This document shows positions 1-8,230 of a stretch of DNA of 64,000 nucleotides, in pieces. The DNA lies in contig CP099605.1 in the NCBI GenBank assembly GCA_024372625.1, positions 2,108,001-2,172,000 on the forward strand, given 5' to 3'. A program made the position numbers and the translations under genes. The stretch is from Comamonadaceae bacterium OTU4NAUVB1 (GTDB taxonomy: Bacteria; Pseudomonadota; Gammaproteobacteria; Burkholderiales; Burkholderiaceae_C). The first letter of the stretch is position 1; each line of letters opens with the position of its first letter. A model generated the notes under the pieces. It was not told the origin of the DNA. It saw nothing but the letters and a program-made list of their open reading frames with translations, and searched no databases.

Positions 1-432
1 CCAGTCCACCGCGCGCGCCGCTCCCGGGACGCCGCAGCCGGGCGACGCGCCACCGCCGTGCGGCGAATAGAAGACCGTGGCGCGCGGCGCGCACCGCCGC
101 AGGGCCACGGCGCCGATGGCGCAGGACGCGAGACCGTGGAAATGGAGCGTGGCCGGACGGCGCTCGACGATCTCCCTGCGGCAGGCCTCGTAGAACGCCC
201 GGTGCCGCGTCCGGCCGTCTCCTTCGCCGTCGCCGTCGCCGTCGCCCCGCACCAGCACCACGCGGGCATGCCGCTGAAGCCCCGGCAGGTGCCCGCGGGC
301 CGCCGCGTCGTCGAGCAGGATCACCGACTGGGACTGCCCCAGCGACGCGAGTTCCCGCGTCGCGGGGCCCAGGAAGCCGTGCACCGCGTCGTTCGACGCG
401 AACACCACGTGCAGCACGCCGGCGGGCGTCAT
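1..432 (-). CDS. Glycosyltransferase, N-terminal part (runs off the window)
   Basis: An open frame reads without a stop from an ATG at 432 leftwards to the window edge (144 codons visible). The ATG overlaps the stop of the upstream sugar transferase as TGATG, which suggests translational coupling. The visible part looks like the N-terminal half of a GT-B, family-4-like glycosyltransferase: an opening beta strand near residues 6-11, HFHG at about 97-100, and FYSPHG at about 121-126, a pattern seen in lipid- or polysaccharide-assembly glycosyltransferases. A Gly-Asp repeat (residues 63-73) sits in a loop and comes from a GGCGAC hexanucleotide run. The acceptor and sugar cannot be told because the donor-binding C-terminal half lies outside the window. 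Its place after a sugar transferase points to surface polysaccharide synthesis. Confidence 0.6.
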   Translation of the reverse strand, partial: MTPAGVLHVVFASNDAVHGFLGPATRELASLGQSQSVILLDDAAARGHLPGLQRHARVVLVRGDGDGDGEGDGRTRHRAFYEACRREIVERRPATLHFHGLASCAIGAVALRRCAPRATVFYSPHGGGASPGCGVPGAARAVDW

Positions 433-1118
433 CAGCGGGCCCCCTTCCTGCGCAGCACGATCCCGACCGTCCTGAACAGGATGGCCAGGTCGCGGACCAT
501 CGACCGGCTCTCGACATAGCGCCGGTCCAGCGCGACGCGCTCCTCGTAGGAGGTGTCGTTGCGGCCGCTGACCTGCCACAGGCCGGTCATGCCGGGCCGG
601 ACGCTGACGTAGTGCCAGCGGCTGCCGCCGTACTTCTCGAGTTCGGCCACCGTCACCGGACGCGGACCGACCAGGCGCATGTCGCCCCGGACGACGTTGA
701 ACAGCTGGGGCAGTTCGTCCAGGCTGGTGCGGCGCAGGAAGTCGCCCACCGCCGTGACGCGCGGGTCGCGGGTCAGCTTGCGGTCGCGTTCCCACTCCAT
801 CGCGGCGTGCGGATCGCGCGCGAGCAGCGCGGCCAGCACCGCGTCCGCGTCCCGGCGCATGGATCGGAACTTCAGGCAACGGAAGAGCCCGCCGTTCCTG
901 CCGACGCGGTAATGGCCGAAGAGGATCGGCGCGCCGTCCGCGCGCCAGACCAGGGCCGCGACGGTCACCAGCACCGGCGTCAGCAGCACCAGCAGGACGC
1001 CGGCGAGCAGCCGGTCGAACCCCGCGCCGAGCGCGTCCGCGACGACCTCCGTTCGCCGCCCCGACCTGCCCGCGCCGACCCGCGCCTGCGCGGAGATGAA
1101 AAGCGCCACGTTCGACAT
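432..1118 (-). CDS. Polyprenyl-phosphate sugar-1-phosphate transferase (WcaJ/WbaP-like catalytic domain)
   Basis: This 228-residue membrane protein should start exopolysaccharide or O-unit synthesis by moving a sugar-1-phosphate from a nucleotide sugar to undecaprenyl phosphate. It is the short form: one hydrophobic segment at about residues 38-57, then the bacterial sugar transferase domain with KFRSM (83-87), LDELPQ (133-138), GPRP (151-154) and RPGMTGLWQVSGR (174-186). The large N-terminal CoA-binding/membrane part of WcaJ is absent. I start at 1118 because an AAGGGAAGG ribosome-binding site lies just upstream; the frame is open to 1199 but the extra residues are Arg/Pro rich and unlike the family. 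It is coupled to the partial glycosyltransferase downstream. The exact sugar is not predictable from sequence. Confidence 0.88.
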   Translation of the reverse strand: MSNVALFISAQARVGAGRSGRRTEVVADALGAGFDRLLAGVLLVLLTPVLVTVAALVWRADGAPILFGHYRVGRNGGLFRCLKFRSMRRDADAVLAALLARDPHAAMEWERDRKLTRDPRVTAVGDFLRRTSLDELPQLFNVVRGDMRLVGPRPVTVAELEKYGGSRWHYVSVRPGMTGLWQVSGRNDTSYEERVALDRRYVESRSMVRDLAILFRTVGIVLRRKGAR

Positions 1119-1337
1119 GCTGACCTTCCCTTCGTTGAGTCCGATGGCTGCGACCGGAATCCAGTTTGGCGTCGGGGTCGGGCGACGCCTGCGCGCCATC
1201 GTCTGAAAGCCGGTTACGTCATGCCGCGCGGCGCCGTAGCGTCACGACTGACAGAGACAGCACGCCTCGACGCACGCCAGGGGTTTCGGCGGAGGAATTG
1301 AGTGATCCCACCAGGCCAATTTTTGCGAAGGATCCGA

Positions 1338-2492
1338 ATGCTTGCCTTGAACTACCGGGGACCCTACCGGGTGCGTGTCTCGGAAAAACCCGACCCCGTC
1401 ATCGAACACCCCAACGACGCCATCGTCCAGGTGCTGCGCGCCTGCATCTGCGGCTCCGACCTGCACCTCTACCACGGGCTGGTGCCCGACACGCGCGTGG
1501 GCACCACCTTCGGTCACGAGTTCGTCGGCACCGTGGTGGACGTCGGCAACTCGGTGCGCAACCTCAAGCGCGGCGACCGGGTGATCGTGCCTTTCAACGT
1601 CTTCTGCGGCAGCTGCTATTTCTGTCGCCGCGAGCTGTACGGCAACTGCCACAACACCAACCCGCAGGCCACCGCCGTCGGCGGCATCTACGGCTACTCG
1701 CACACCGCTGGCGGCTTCGACGGCGGGCAGGCGCAATTCGTGCGCGTGCCCTTCGCCGACGTCGGACCGACCCGCATTCCCGACGAGCTGCTGCTGGAGG
1801 ACGCGGTGATGCTCACCGACGCCTTCCCCACCGGCTACCAGGCCGCCGAGATGGGCGGCATCCGCGAGGGCGACACCGTGGTGGTCTTCGGCGCCGGCCC
1901 GGTGGGCATCTTCGCGGCGAAGTCGGCCTGGCTGATGGGCGCCGGACGGGTGATCGTGGTCGATCACCTGGAGTACCGGCTGGCCTTCGTGCGGCAGTTC
2001 GCACAGTGCGAGACCATCGACTTCAAGTCGGTCGACGACATGGCCGTGCACATCAAGAAGATGACCGACGGGCTGGGCGCCGACGTCTGCATCGACTGCG
2101 TCGGCTGCGAGGCCGCGGGCAGCGCCATCCAGCACCTCACGGGCGTGAAGCTGAAGCTGCAGGGCGGCGCCGCCACCGTCCTGCACTGGGCCATCAACTC
2201 GGTGCGCAAGGGCGGCACGGTGTCGATCGTGGGCGTCTACGGCCCGACCTTCAACGCGGTGCCCATCGGCAACGCGGTCAACAAGGGCCTGACGCTGCGG
2301 ATGAACCAGGCCAGCGTGAAGCGCCATCTGCCCCGCCTGATCGAGCACATCCAGGCCGGCCGCGTCGAGCCGCACAAGGTCATCACGCACCGCCTGCCGC
2401 TCGAGGAGGCGGCCGACGCCTACCACCTGTTCTCCAGCAAGCTCGACGGCTGCATCAAGCCGATCCTGATTCCCCCCGGCATCACCGTCTGA
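1338..2492 (+). CDS. Zinc-dependent alcohol dehydrogenase (MDR family)
   Basis: A 384-residue medium-chain dehydrogenase that should oxidise an alcohol, or an aldehyde adduct, with NAD(P)+. The GroES-like N-terminal domain carries the catalytic zinc ligands (C38 in ICGSD, H60/E61 in GHE) and four structural-zinc cysteines (C90, C93, C96, C104). The Rossmann domain has GAGPVG at 185-190 and an acidic residue (VVDH) at the end of the second strand, which suggests NAD. The insert and length resemble the glutathione-independent formaldehyde dehydrogenase-like branch, but substrate is not determined. The start at 1338 has GAAGGA six bases upstream; the frame opens at 1302 without a ribosome-binding site. 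It leads an apparent three-gene operon with 18- and 47-base gaps. Confidence 0.85.
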   Translation: MLALNYRGPYRVRVSEKPDPVIEHPNDAIVQVLRACICGSDLHLYHGLVPDTRVGTTFGHEFVGTVVDVGNSVRNLKRGDRVIVPFNVFCGSCYFCRRELYGNCHNTNPQATAVGGIYGYSHTAGGFDGGQAQFVRVPFADVGPTRIPDELLLEDAVMLTDAFPTGYQAAEMGGIREGDTVVVFGAGPVGIFAAKSAWLMGAGRVIVVDHLEYRLAFVRQFAQCETIDFKSVDDMAVHIKKMTDGLGADVCIDCVGCEAAGSAIQHLTGVKLKLQGGAATVLHWAINSVRKGGTVSIVGVYGPTFNAVPIGNAVNKGLTLRMNQASVKRHLPRLIEHIQAGRVEPHKVITHRLPLEEAADAYHLFSSKLDGCIKPILIPPGITV

Positions 2493-2510
2493 CGCGCCAG
2501 GAACCCACCC

Positions 2511-3005
2511 ATGGACACACCGCACGAAAAATTCGCCCACATCAAGGGCTGGGGCGCCGACCTGGACCCCGCCGACCGTCCCGCCTATCCCAAGGAGCGG
2601 ACCCCGCCCCGGCTCGACCCGCCAGTGCGCTGGGAAGAGCCCGAGCCGCAGACCCGCCACGTCGAGGTGCTGCTGTCCAAGGAGCGGGACGCGATGACGC
2701 CCGTCTTCGGCAGCCCGCAGCCACCGCGCGGCGTGAGCGGGAGCGTGCGCCGCTTCGCCTTCGGCTACAGCGAGAACGACCTGCGCCACTGGCTGCTGCT
2801 GCTGCTGGCCGACCGGATCGACGTCGGCGAGGGCCTGGTCGAGGACCTGTCCCGGGGCCACGTCCCGCGCATCTACGCGGAGATGGGCGGGCGCGCCGAA
2901 CTCGCGCACAACCCCATGGGCGCGGCGAAGAAGGCCCTGACCGTCGCGGCGGTGCTCGGCGTCGTCTACCTCGTCGCGCGACGCCGCACGACGCCCGGAC
3001 GCTGA
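2511..3005 (+). CDS. Conserved hypothetical protein with C-terminal membrane anchor
   Basis: I do not recognise a functional family for this 164-residue protein. The first half is rich in Pro, Asp and Glu and looks disordered. A central part (about residues 80-125) is predicted helical, with a leucine-rich stretch around LRHWLLLLLADRID, and the C-terminus has one hydrophobic segment (about 143-158) followed by Arg residues, so it may be anchored in the inner membrane facing the cytoplasm. AGGAA lies eight bases before the ATG. It sits 18 bases after the alcohol dehydrogenase and 47 bases before a small zinc-motif protein, so the three are probably co-transcribed. A role linked to the dehydrogenase, for example in stress or detoxification, is only suggested by this arrangement. 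Confidence 0.6.
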   Translation: MDTPHEKFAHIKGWGADLDPADRPAYPKERTPPRLDPPVRWEEPEPQTRHVEVLLSKERDAMTPVFGSPQPPRGVSGSVRRFAFGYSENDLRHWLLLLLADRIDVGEGLVEDLSRGHVPRIYAEMGGRAELAHNPMGAAKKALTVAAVLGVVYLVARRRTTPGR

Positions 3006-3052
3006 CCCGGGCGACCACCCTTTCGGACCCACCCCACAGAAGGAGACTTCCC

Positions 3053-3451
3053 ATGACCAACCTCGGCCCCGCCGGCGGTGCCGGTGCCCCGGCCTTCCCC
3101 TTCCCGACCACCGACAACCACGACGAGAACGCCTCGCCGGCCCTGGCGCCCCGGGTGGAACCCCCCACCGAGGACGCGCTGGACCACGGCATCGAGGAAT
3201 CGTTTCCGGCCAGCGATCCGGTGTCGGTCAGCGTCACGGCCAAGCTGCCCGCCGCGCCCGCGGCGTCGGGTTCGGCCGTCGCCACGGCCGTCGCGCCGAC
3301 CGCCCCGGGCGACGACGCGCCGGCCGGCACGCCGGGCACCGGCGAGAGCCTGTGCCGGGAGTGCGGCGGCAGCGGACGCACCGGCGACGGCGCGACGTGC
3401 CCGGCCTGCGAAGGCACGGGCAAGGTCAACGTGGGCATCGGCGGGGGCTGA
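3053..3451 (+). CDS. Small protein with two DnaJ-type CxxCxGxG zinc motifs
   Basis: A 132-residue protein with an unusual layout. The N-terminal half is Pro/Ala rich and carries IEESFPASDPVSV, a motif that recurs in small uncharacterised proteobacterial proteins. A low-complexity Ala linker follows. The C-terminal end has two DnaJ-like cysteine repeats, CRECGGSG and CPACEGTG, enough to bind one zinc ion. DnaJ itself has four such repeats, so this is a half-size zinc module without a J domain. It starts at 3053 after AGAAGGAGA. It is the last gene of the alcohol dehydrogenase cluster and ends convergently with fliA, inside a GC hairpin. Function unknown; zinc binding and protein interaction are inferred. 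Confidence 0.65.
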   Translation: MTNLGPAGGAGAPAFPFPTTDNHDENASPALAPRVEPPTEDALDHGIEESFPASDPVSVSVTAKLPAAPAASGSAVATAVAPTAPGDDAPAGTPGTGESLCRECGGSGRTGDGATCPACEGTGKVNVGIGGG

Positions 3452-3458
3452 CCCCCGC
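3441..3458 (+). terminator. GC-rich hairpin over the stop codon, possible terminator
   Basis: A perfect seven-base stem (GCGGGGG with CCCCCGC) encloses a CTGA loop that contains part of the stop codon. It lies in the short gap between this plus-strand operon and convergent fliA. No U-run follows on either strand, so it may stabilise or end transcripts only in part. Confidence 0.35.
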
Positions 3459-3516
3459 CCGCGAATGAAAGCGGGGATGGGCGCGCGGCCGTACGGTGCC
3501 GTGCGCAGGCGCGGGA

Positions 3517-4242
3517 CTAGTGGGCGCGCATCTTCGAGCGCAGCCGCGCGATCGACTGGCTGTGCAGTTGGCAGACGCGCGACTCGGTCACGCCCAGCAC
3601 GGCGGCAATCTCCTTGAGGTTCATGTCCTGCTCGTAGTACATGCCCATGATGAAGCGCTCGCGCTCGGGCAGCGTGTCGATGGCGGCGACCAGCGCGGTG
3701 CGCAGGCGCTGGTCCTTCAGCAGGCTCATCGGATCGGCCTCGTTGTCGGCCACGGTGGCGTGGCGCTCCAGGAAGCTGTCGTCGTTCTCGCCCTGTCCTC
3801 CGCCCATGTCCTCCAGATAGACCAGCTGCGCGCCGCGCACCCGGCCGAGCAGGCCCTGGTATTCGGCCAGCGGCAGGCCGAGTTCGGCGGCGATCTCGGA
3901 CTCGACCGGGGCGCGGCCCAAGCGATGCTCCAGCCGCGTGACGGCCCGCTCGATGTCCTTCTGGCTCTTGCGCGATCCGCGCGACAGCCAGTCGCCTTCG
4001 CGCAACTCGTCGAGCATCGCGCCACGGATGCGCTGGGTGGCGAAGGTCTCGAACTGCACGCCCTGGCTGGGCTCGTAGCGCGACAGCGCCTCGGCCAGGC
4101 CGATCATGCCGACCTGGATCAGGTCGTCGACCTCCACGTTCGGCGGCAGCTTGGCGATCATGTGGTGCGCGAGCCGCTGCACCAGCGGCACGTACTGCTT
4201 GATCTGGGCGTCGCGGCCGAGCTGACCGGTGGCCGTGTACAT
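3517..4242 (-). CDS. fliA: RNA polymerase sigma factor for flagellar genes (sigma-28)
   Basis: FliA directs RNA polymerase to late flagellar promoters such as that of flagellin. The 241 residues show the sigma-70 family regions: region 2 with the DDLIQVGMIGLAEA stretch (about residues 40-53) and QRIRGAMLDELR (about 70-81), region 3, and region 4 with the helix-turn-helix LKEIAAVLGVTESRVCQLHSQ near the end. Length fits the family (about 235-250). I begin at MYTATG (4242) because family members begin there; an in-frame ATG at 4269 is possible, and neither has a strong ribosome-binding site. It follows flhF by about 65 bases. No MinD-like flhG lies between them. FlgM, its usual anti-sigma partner, is not in this window. 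Confidence 0.95.
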   Translation of the reverse strand: MYTATGQLGRDAQIKQYVPLVQRLAHHMIAKLPPNVEVDDLIQVGMIGLAEALSRYEPSQGVQFETFATQRIRGAMLDELREGDWLSRGSRKSQKDIERAVTRLEHRLGRAPVESEIAAELGLPLAEYQGLLGRVRGAQLVYLEDMGGGQGENDDSFLERHATVADNEADPMSLLKDQRLRTALVAAIDTLPERERFIMGMYYEQDMNLKEIAAVLGVTESRVCQLHSQSIARLRSKMRAH

Positions 4243-4307
4243 CGGGGCGGAGAAGGTGCCTGCGTGCATGGGGTGTCTGGGGTTCCGGGTTGCGGAGCGC
4301 TCGGGCC

Positions 4308-6152
4308 TCAGAGGGCGCAGGCGGCGGGCGAGAAGTAGAAGTCCATGTCGGCGGCGACCGGGTCGGTGGAGGTGCGATGCGCCGCGCGCATCGACAGGTC
4401 CACCAGTTCGCGCGCGTCCGCGGCCTTCCAGTCCTCGGGCACGCGCTGGCCGTCGGTCACGCCGCGCAGCGTCATGCGGTGGCGCATCAGCACGTCCAGC
4501 GCCGGCCCGATCTTGGCCGCCTCGTCGATCTTGGAGAGCACCGCCTGGTGCGTGCCGTCGGCCGTGAAGGCGGTGGCGATCTCGTCGAGCGTGTCGCCGT
4601 GCGCGCCGGCGTTGAGCACCAGCACGCGCCGGATGCCCGGGAGGTCGATCAGGTCCAGCAGTGCCTGGCGCTGCGGGTCGCGCGGCGCGATGCCGGCCGT
4701 GTCAATCAGCACCAGGCGCTTGCCCGCCAGCAGGCTGAGCATCTCCTGCAGTTCGACCTGGTCGTGCGCCTGGTGGGCGACGATGCCCAGTTCGCGGCCG
4801 AAGGCGCGTAGCTGTTCGTGCGCGCCGGCGCGCTGGACGTCCAGCGTGACCAGCCCGACGCTGCCCGCGCCCCAGCGCGCCACGCACTGCGAGGCCAGCT
4901 TGGCGATGGTGGTGGTCTTGCCCACGCCCGTCGCGCCGATGAGGGCGAAGGTGCCGCCCTCCTCCACGATCGACGGCGCATCGGCGTCGATGCCCAGGCG
5001 CCGCTCCAGCGTCTCCCGCATGGCCGCCACGGCGTCGCCGGTGTCGTCGGCGTGATCGATGAAGGCCAGCGGCTCGAGCACCTCGCGCGCCAGGGCCGGC
5101 GAATAGCCCGCGCGCACCAGCTTGAGCATGAGGTTCGAATGGACCGGATCGCGGCGTGCGCTGCCCAGCCAAGCGAGCGTGTTGAAGCGCTCCTCCATCA
5201 GGCGCTTCATCGCGTCGAGTTCGGCCATCAGGACCCGCGTCGCGGCCGCGCCCACGCCGCTGGCACCGCCCCGGGCGGCCGGCGACGGCGTGGCACGCAC
5301 GGTGATCGGCGCGATCGCCGGCGCGGGCGCCTCGATCGGCACCGGCTCGAAGGCGGTGGCCGCGACGGGCGCCGCCACGGGCGCCGACGGCTCCACCGCC
5401 ACCGGTGCCATCCAATCGGCCGACGGGGCCGGGGCCGGGGCGAATTCGGATGCCGGCTCTGGCTGGAACCAGCTCACCGGCGTCTGTGCCTGTGCCTGTG
5501 CCTGCGTTTGTGCCGGGGTCGGCGCGGCGGCGGGCGCGGCGAAGAACGACGGATCGTTGAACTGCGGGGACGCCGGCTGCGCCTGCGTCTGCTGGGCCTG
5601 CGTCAGCCGGTACTGCGGCTGGGGTTGCGGCTGCGGCTGGGGTTGCGGCACGGTGCCCCGGGCCTGCACCGGCGCGGCCACCGGCGCCGGGGCCGGCGCG
5701 GTGCCGTGGGTCTCGGTCTGGCGGCGCAGCATGCGCTCGCGCACGTAATCCTGGAACGACAGCGTGCTCATGGCCAGTTGCTCGACATCGGCCTGAACCA
5801 CTTCCTCGGTGGTGGCGCCGGGGCCGGTTGCGACCAGCGCGTAGGGCGTGGGCGCGGCGTTGGACAGGCGCCGTTCGGCCTCGACGGGCGAGGCGGCCTG
5901 CCACGACGGCGCGAGCGGCTTCGGGGCCGGGGCTGGCTGCTGCGACGGCGCGTGGGCATGGACATGGGCACCGGATTGCGGCTGCGACTGCGGCACGCCC
6001 AGGGGCGACAGCGCCTCCTCGGTCGACGCCATCACCTCGACGCCGGTGCCGGTCTGCCGGTTCGACAGGATCAGCGTCGCGTCGCCGAAGGCGGCGCGGG
6101 CCAGGGCCAGCGCTTCGCGGGCGGTGGGGGCGTGAAAGCGTTGGATGTTCAT
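4308..6152 (-). CDS. flhF: Flagellar SRP-family GTPase with long Gln/Pro/Ala linker
   Basis: FlhF is a signal-recognition-particle-type GTPase that sets where a flagellum is built and recruits FliF to the membrane. This 614-residue protein has the usual B domain at the N-terminus, then a long low-complexity region (about residues 60-290) with PQ and QA repeats, then the N and G domains. GTPase motifs are clear: P-loop ATGVGKTTT (about 414-422), TLDVQRAG, LIDTAG and SKIDE. The linker makes it much longer than the roughly 430-480 residues common in the family. Its ATG overlaps the flhA stop by four bases, so it is translationally coupled. Polar flagellates normally carry flhG next to it; here fliA follows directly. 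Confidence 0.95.
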   Translation of the reverse strand: MNIQRFHAPTAREALALARAAFGDATLILSNRQTGTGVEVMASTEEALSPLGVPQSQPQSGAHVHAHAPSQQPAPAPKPLAPSWQAASPVEAERRLSNAAPTPYALVATGPGATTEEVVQADVEQLAMSTLSFQDYVRERMLRRQTETHGTAPAPAPVAAPVQARGTVPQPQPQPQPQPQYRLTQAQQTQAQPASPQFNDPSFFAAPAAAPTPAQTQAQAQAQTPVSWFQPEPASEFAPAPAPSADWMAPVAVEPSAPVAAPVAATAFEPVPIEAPAPAIAPITVRATPSPAARGGASGVGAAATRVLMAELDAMKRLMEERFNTLAWLGSARRDPVHSNLMLKLVRAGYSPALAREVLEPLAFIDHADDTGDAVAAMRETLERRLGIDADAPSIVEEGGTFALIGATGVGKTTTIAKLASQCVARWGAGSVGLVTLDVQRAGAHEQLRAFGRELGIVAHQAHDQVELQEMLSLLAGKRLVLIDTAGIAPRDPQRQALLDLIDLPGIRRVLVLNAGAHGDTLDEIATAFTADGTHQAVLSKIDEAAKIGPALDVLMRHRMTLRGVTDGQRVPEDWKAADARELVDLSMRAAHRTSTDPVAADMDFYFSPAACAL

Positions 6153-8230
6153 GCGTTGGCTCCTCGCAGGATCGGACCGATGCGGATCGTGTGGGTTTCG
6201 GGAATCTCGCTGTGCGCCAGCACCTGCAGGCGGGGTGCGGCGCGCTTGACCAGGCGGGCGATGGCGCCGCGGATGCCGTCGGGCACCAGCAGGCAGGCCG
6301 GCACGCCGCGCTCTTCCTGCTTGAGCGCGACCTCGGCGGCGGTGCGCGTGAAGACCTCGGCCACGCCGGGGTCGAGCGCCGGAGCGTGGGGGTTGCCCAG
6401 GGCCTGCATCAGCAGCCGCTCGAAGCCCGGCTCGATGGCGATCACGTCGAGCTCCTTCACCGGGCCGTAGATCTGCTGCACGATGGCCGGGGCCAGGGCG
6501 GTGCGCACGCGGCGCACCAGCTCGGCGGGGTCGGCGTTGGCGCCGGCGTGCTCGGCCAGCGTCTCGACGATGGTGCGGATGTCGCGGATGTTCACGGATT
6601 CTTCCAGCAGCAGTTGCAGCACCTTCTGGAACGAGGCGAGCGACACCAGCTTGGGTACCACTTCCTCGATCAGCTTCGGCGCCAGTTTGCTCACGTGTTC
6701 GACCAGTTGTTGGGTTTCCGTGCGGCTCAGCAACTTCGCGGCCTGCACTTGCATCAAATGTGACAGGTGGGTGGCCATCACGGTCTCCGAATCAACGACC
6801 GTGAAACCGCCCATTTGTGCGGCTTCCTTCTGCCGCTCCTCGATCCAGTGGGCCGGCAGGCCGAAGGCCGGATCGGTGGTGGCGGTGCCCAGCAGCGGCA
6901 TCGTGATGCCGCCCGGGTTGATGGCGAGGTACATGCCGGGGAAGGCCTCGCCCTCGGCCACCACCACGCCGCGCAGGGTCACGCGGTAGCCGCTGGGCTT
7001 GAGCTCGAGGTTGTCGCGCACGTGCACGGCCGGCGGCAGGAAACCGACCTCCTGGGCGAACTTGCGCCGCACGCCCTTGATGCGCGTGAGCAGGTCGCCC
7101 TGGCGGTCCTTGTCGACCAGCGCGATCAGCCGGTAGCCCAGCTCCAGGCCCAGCGGATCGACCGGCAGCAGGTCGTCCCAGGTCGCCTCGGCGTCGGCCG
7201 CGGGCGCGCCGGCGGCGGCCTCCGGCGCCACGGCGGCCGGACGCTTGTGGCTGGCCCAGGCGCCATAGCCCAGCAGCGCGGCCATGCCCAGGAACACCAC
7301 GTGCGGCATGCCCGGGATCACGCCCAGCAGCCCCAGGATGCCGGCCGTGAGGCCCAGCACGCGCGGCGAGGTCAGCAGCTGGGAGATGATCTGCTTGCCC
7401 ACGTCGTCCTCGCGGCCCACGCGCGAGACCACCATCGCCGCGGCCACCGAGATCAGCAGGCCCGGGATCTGCGCCACCAGCGCGTCGCCCACGGCCAGCA
7501 GGATGTACGTGTCGGCCGCCTTGCCCGCCGACAGGCCGTGCTGCAGCACGCCGATGGCGAAGCCCCCGACGATGCTGATGATCAGGATCAGGATGCCGGC
7601 GATGGCGTCGCCGCGCACGAACTTCGAGGCACCGTCCATGGAGCCGAAGAAGTTCGCCTCCTCGGCCACCTCCAGGCGCCGGCGGCGGGCCTCCTTCTCG
7701 TCGATGTTGCCCGAGCTCAGGTCGGCGTCGACCGCCATCTGCTTGCCGGGCATGGCGTCGAGCGTGAAGCGTGCCGACACCTCGGCGATGCGCTCGGAGC
7801 CCTTGGTCACCACCACGAAGTTGATCACCACCAGGATCGCGAAGACGATCAGGCCGACGGCGAAGTTGCCGCCGATGAGGAAGTGGCCGAAGGCCTCGAT
7901 CACCGCGCCGGCCGCGCCCGGGCCGGTGTGGCCCTCCAGCAGCACGACGCGCGTGGAGGCGACGTTGAGCGACAGGCGCATCAGCGTGGTGAGCAGCAGC
8001 ACGCTCGGGAAGGCCGCGAAGTCCAGCGGCCGCACCATGTAGGCCGCCACCATCATCACCATCAGCGCGACGGCGATGTTCAGCGTGAAGAACACGTCGA
8101 GCATCGCCGGCGGGATCGGCAGCACCATCAGCGCCAGGATCGAGATCACCAGCAGCGGCGCGGCCGCGCGCTGGACCACGCCACCGTGGGTGCCCATCCA
8201 TTGGCGGGCCGAAGCGATGTTCTGGATCAT
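6149..8230 (-). CDS. flhA: Flagellar export gate protein FlhA
   Basis: FlhA forms the nonameric inner-membrane export gate of the flagellar type III secretion system and uses the proton motive force. The 693 residues contain eight predicted transmembrane segments in the first half (about 20-330), the highly conserved cytoplasmic loop with MPGKQMAVDADL (about 170-181) and EEANFFGSMDGASKFVRGD (about 202-220), then the soluble C-terminal domain that docks chaperone-substrate pairs. The start at 8230 overlaps the flhB stop by four bases. The reading frame stays open upstream through flhB in another frame up to 9514, which is a GC artefact. Gene order flhB-flhA-flhF-fliA is the usual one. Confidence 0.97.
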   Translation of the reverse strand: MIQNIASARQWMGTHGGVVQRAAAPLLVISILALMVLPIPPAMLDVFFTLNIAVALMVMMVAAYMVRPLDFAAFPSVLLLTTLMRLSLNVASTRVVLLEGHTGPGAAGAVIEAFGHFLIGGNFAVGLIVFAILVVINFVVVTKGSERIAEVSARFTLDAMPGKQMAVDADLSSGNIDEKEARRRRLEVAEEANFFGSMDGASKFVRGDAIAGILILIISIVGGFAIGVLQHGLSAGKAADTYILLAVGDALVAQIPGLLISVAAAMVVSRVGREDDVGKQIISQLLTSPRVLGLTAGILGLLGVIPGMPHVVFLGMAALLGYGAWASHKRPAAVAPEAAAGAPAADAEATWDDLLPVDPLGLELGYRLIALVDKDRQGDLLTRIKGVRRKFAQEVGFLPPAVHVRDNLELKPSGYRVTLRGVVVAEGEAFPGMYLAINPGGITMPLLGTATTDPAFGLPAHWIEERQKEAAQMGGFTVVDSETVMATHLSHLMQVQAAKLLSRTETQQLVEHVSKLAPKLIEEVVPKLVSLASFQKVLQLLLEESVNIRDIRTIVETLAEHAGANADPAELVRRVRTALAPAIVQQIYGPVKELDVIAIEPGFERLLMQALGNPHAPALDPGVAEVFTRTAAEVALKQEERGVPACLLVPDGIRGAIARLVKRAAPRLQVLAHSEIPETHTIRIGPILRGANA

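Noticed and set aside
1242..3032. A 596-codon minus-strand frame
   Set aside because: Antisense to the alcohol dehydrogenase, whose zinc and nucleotide-binding motifs are intact on the plus strand.
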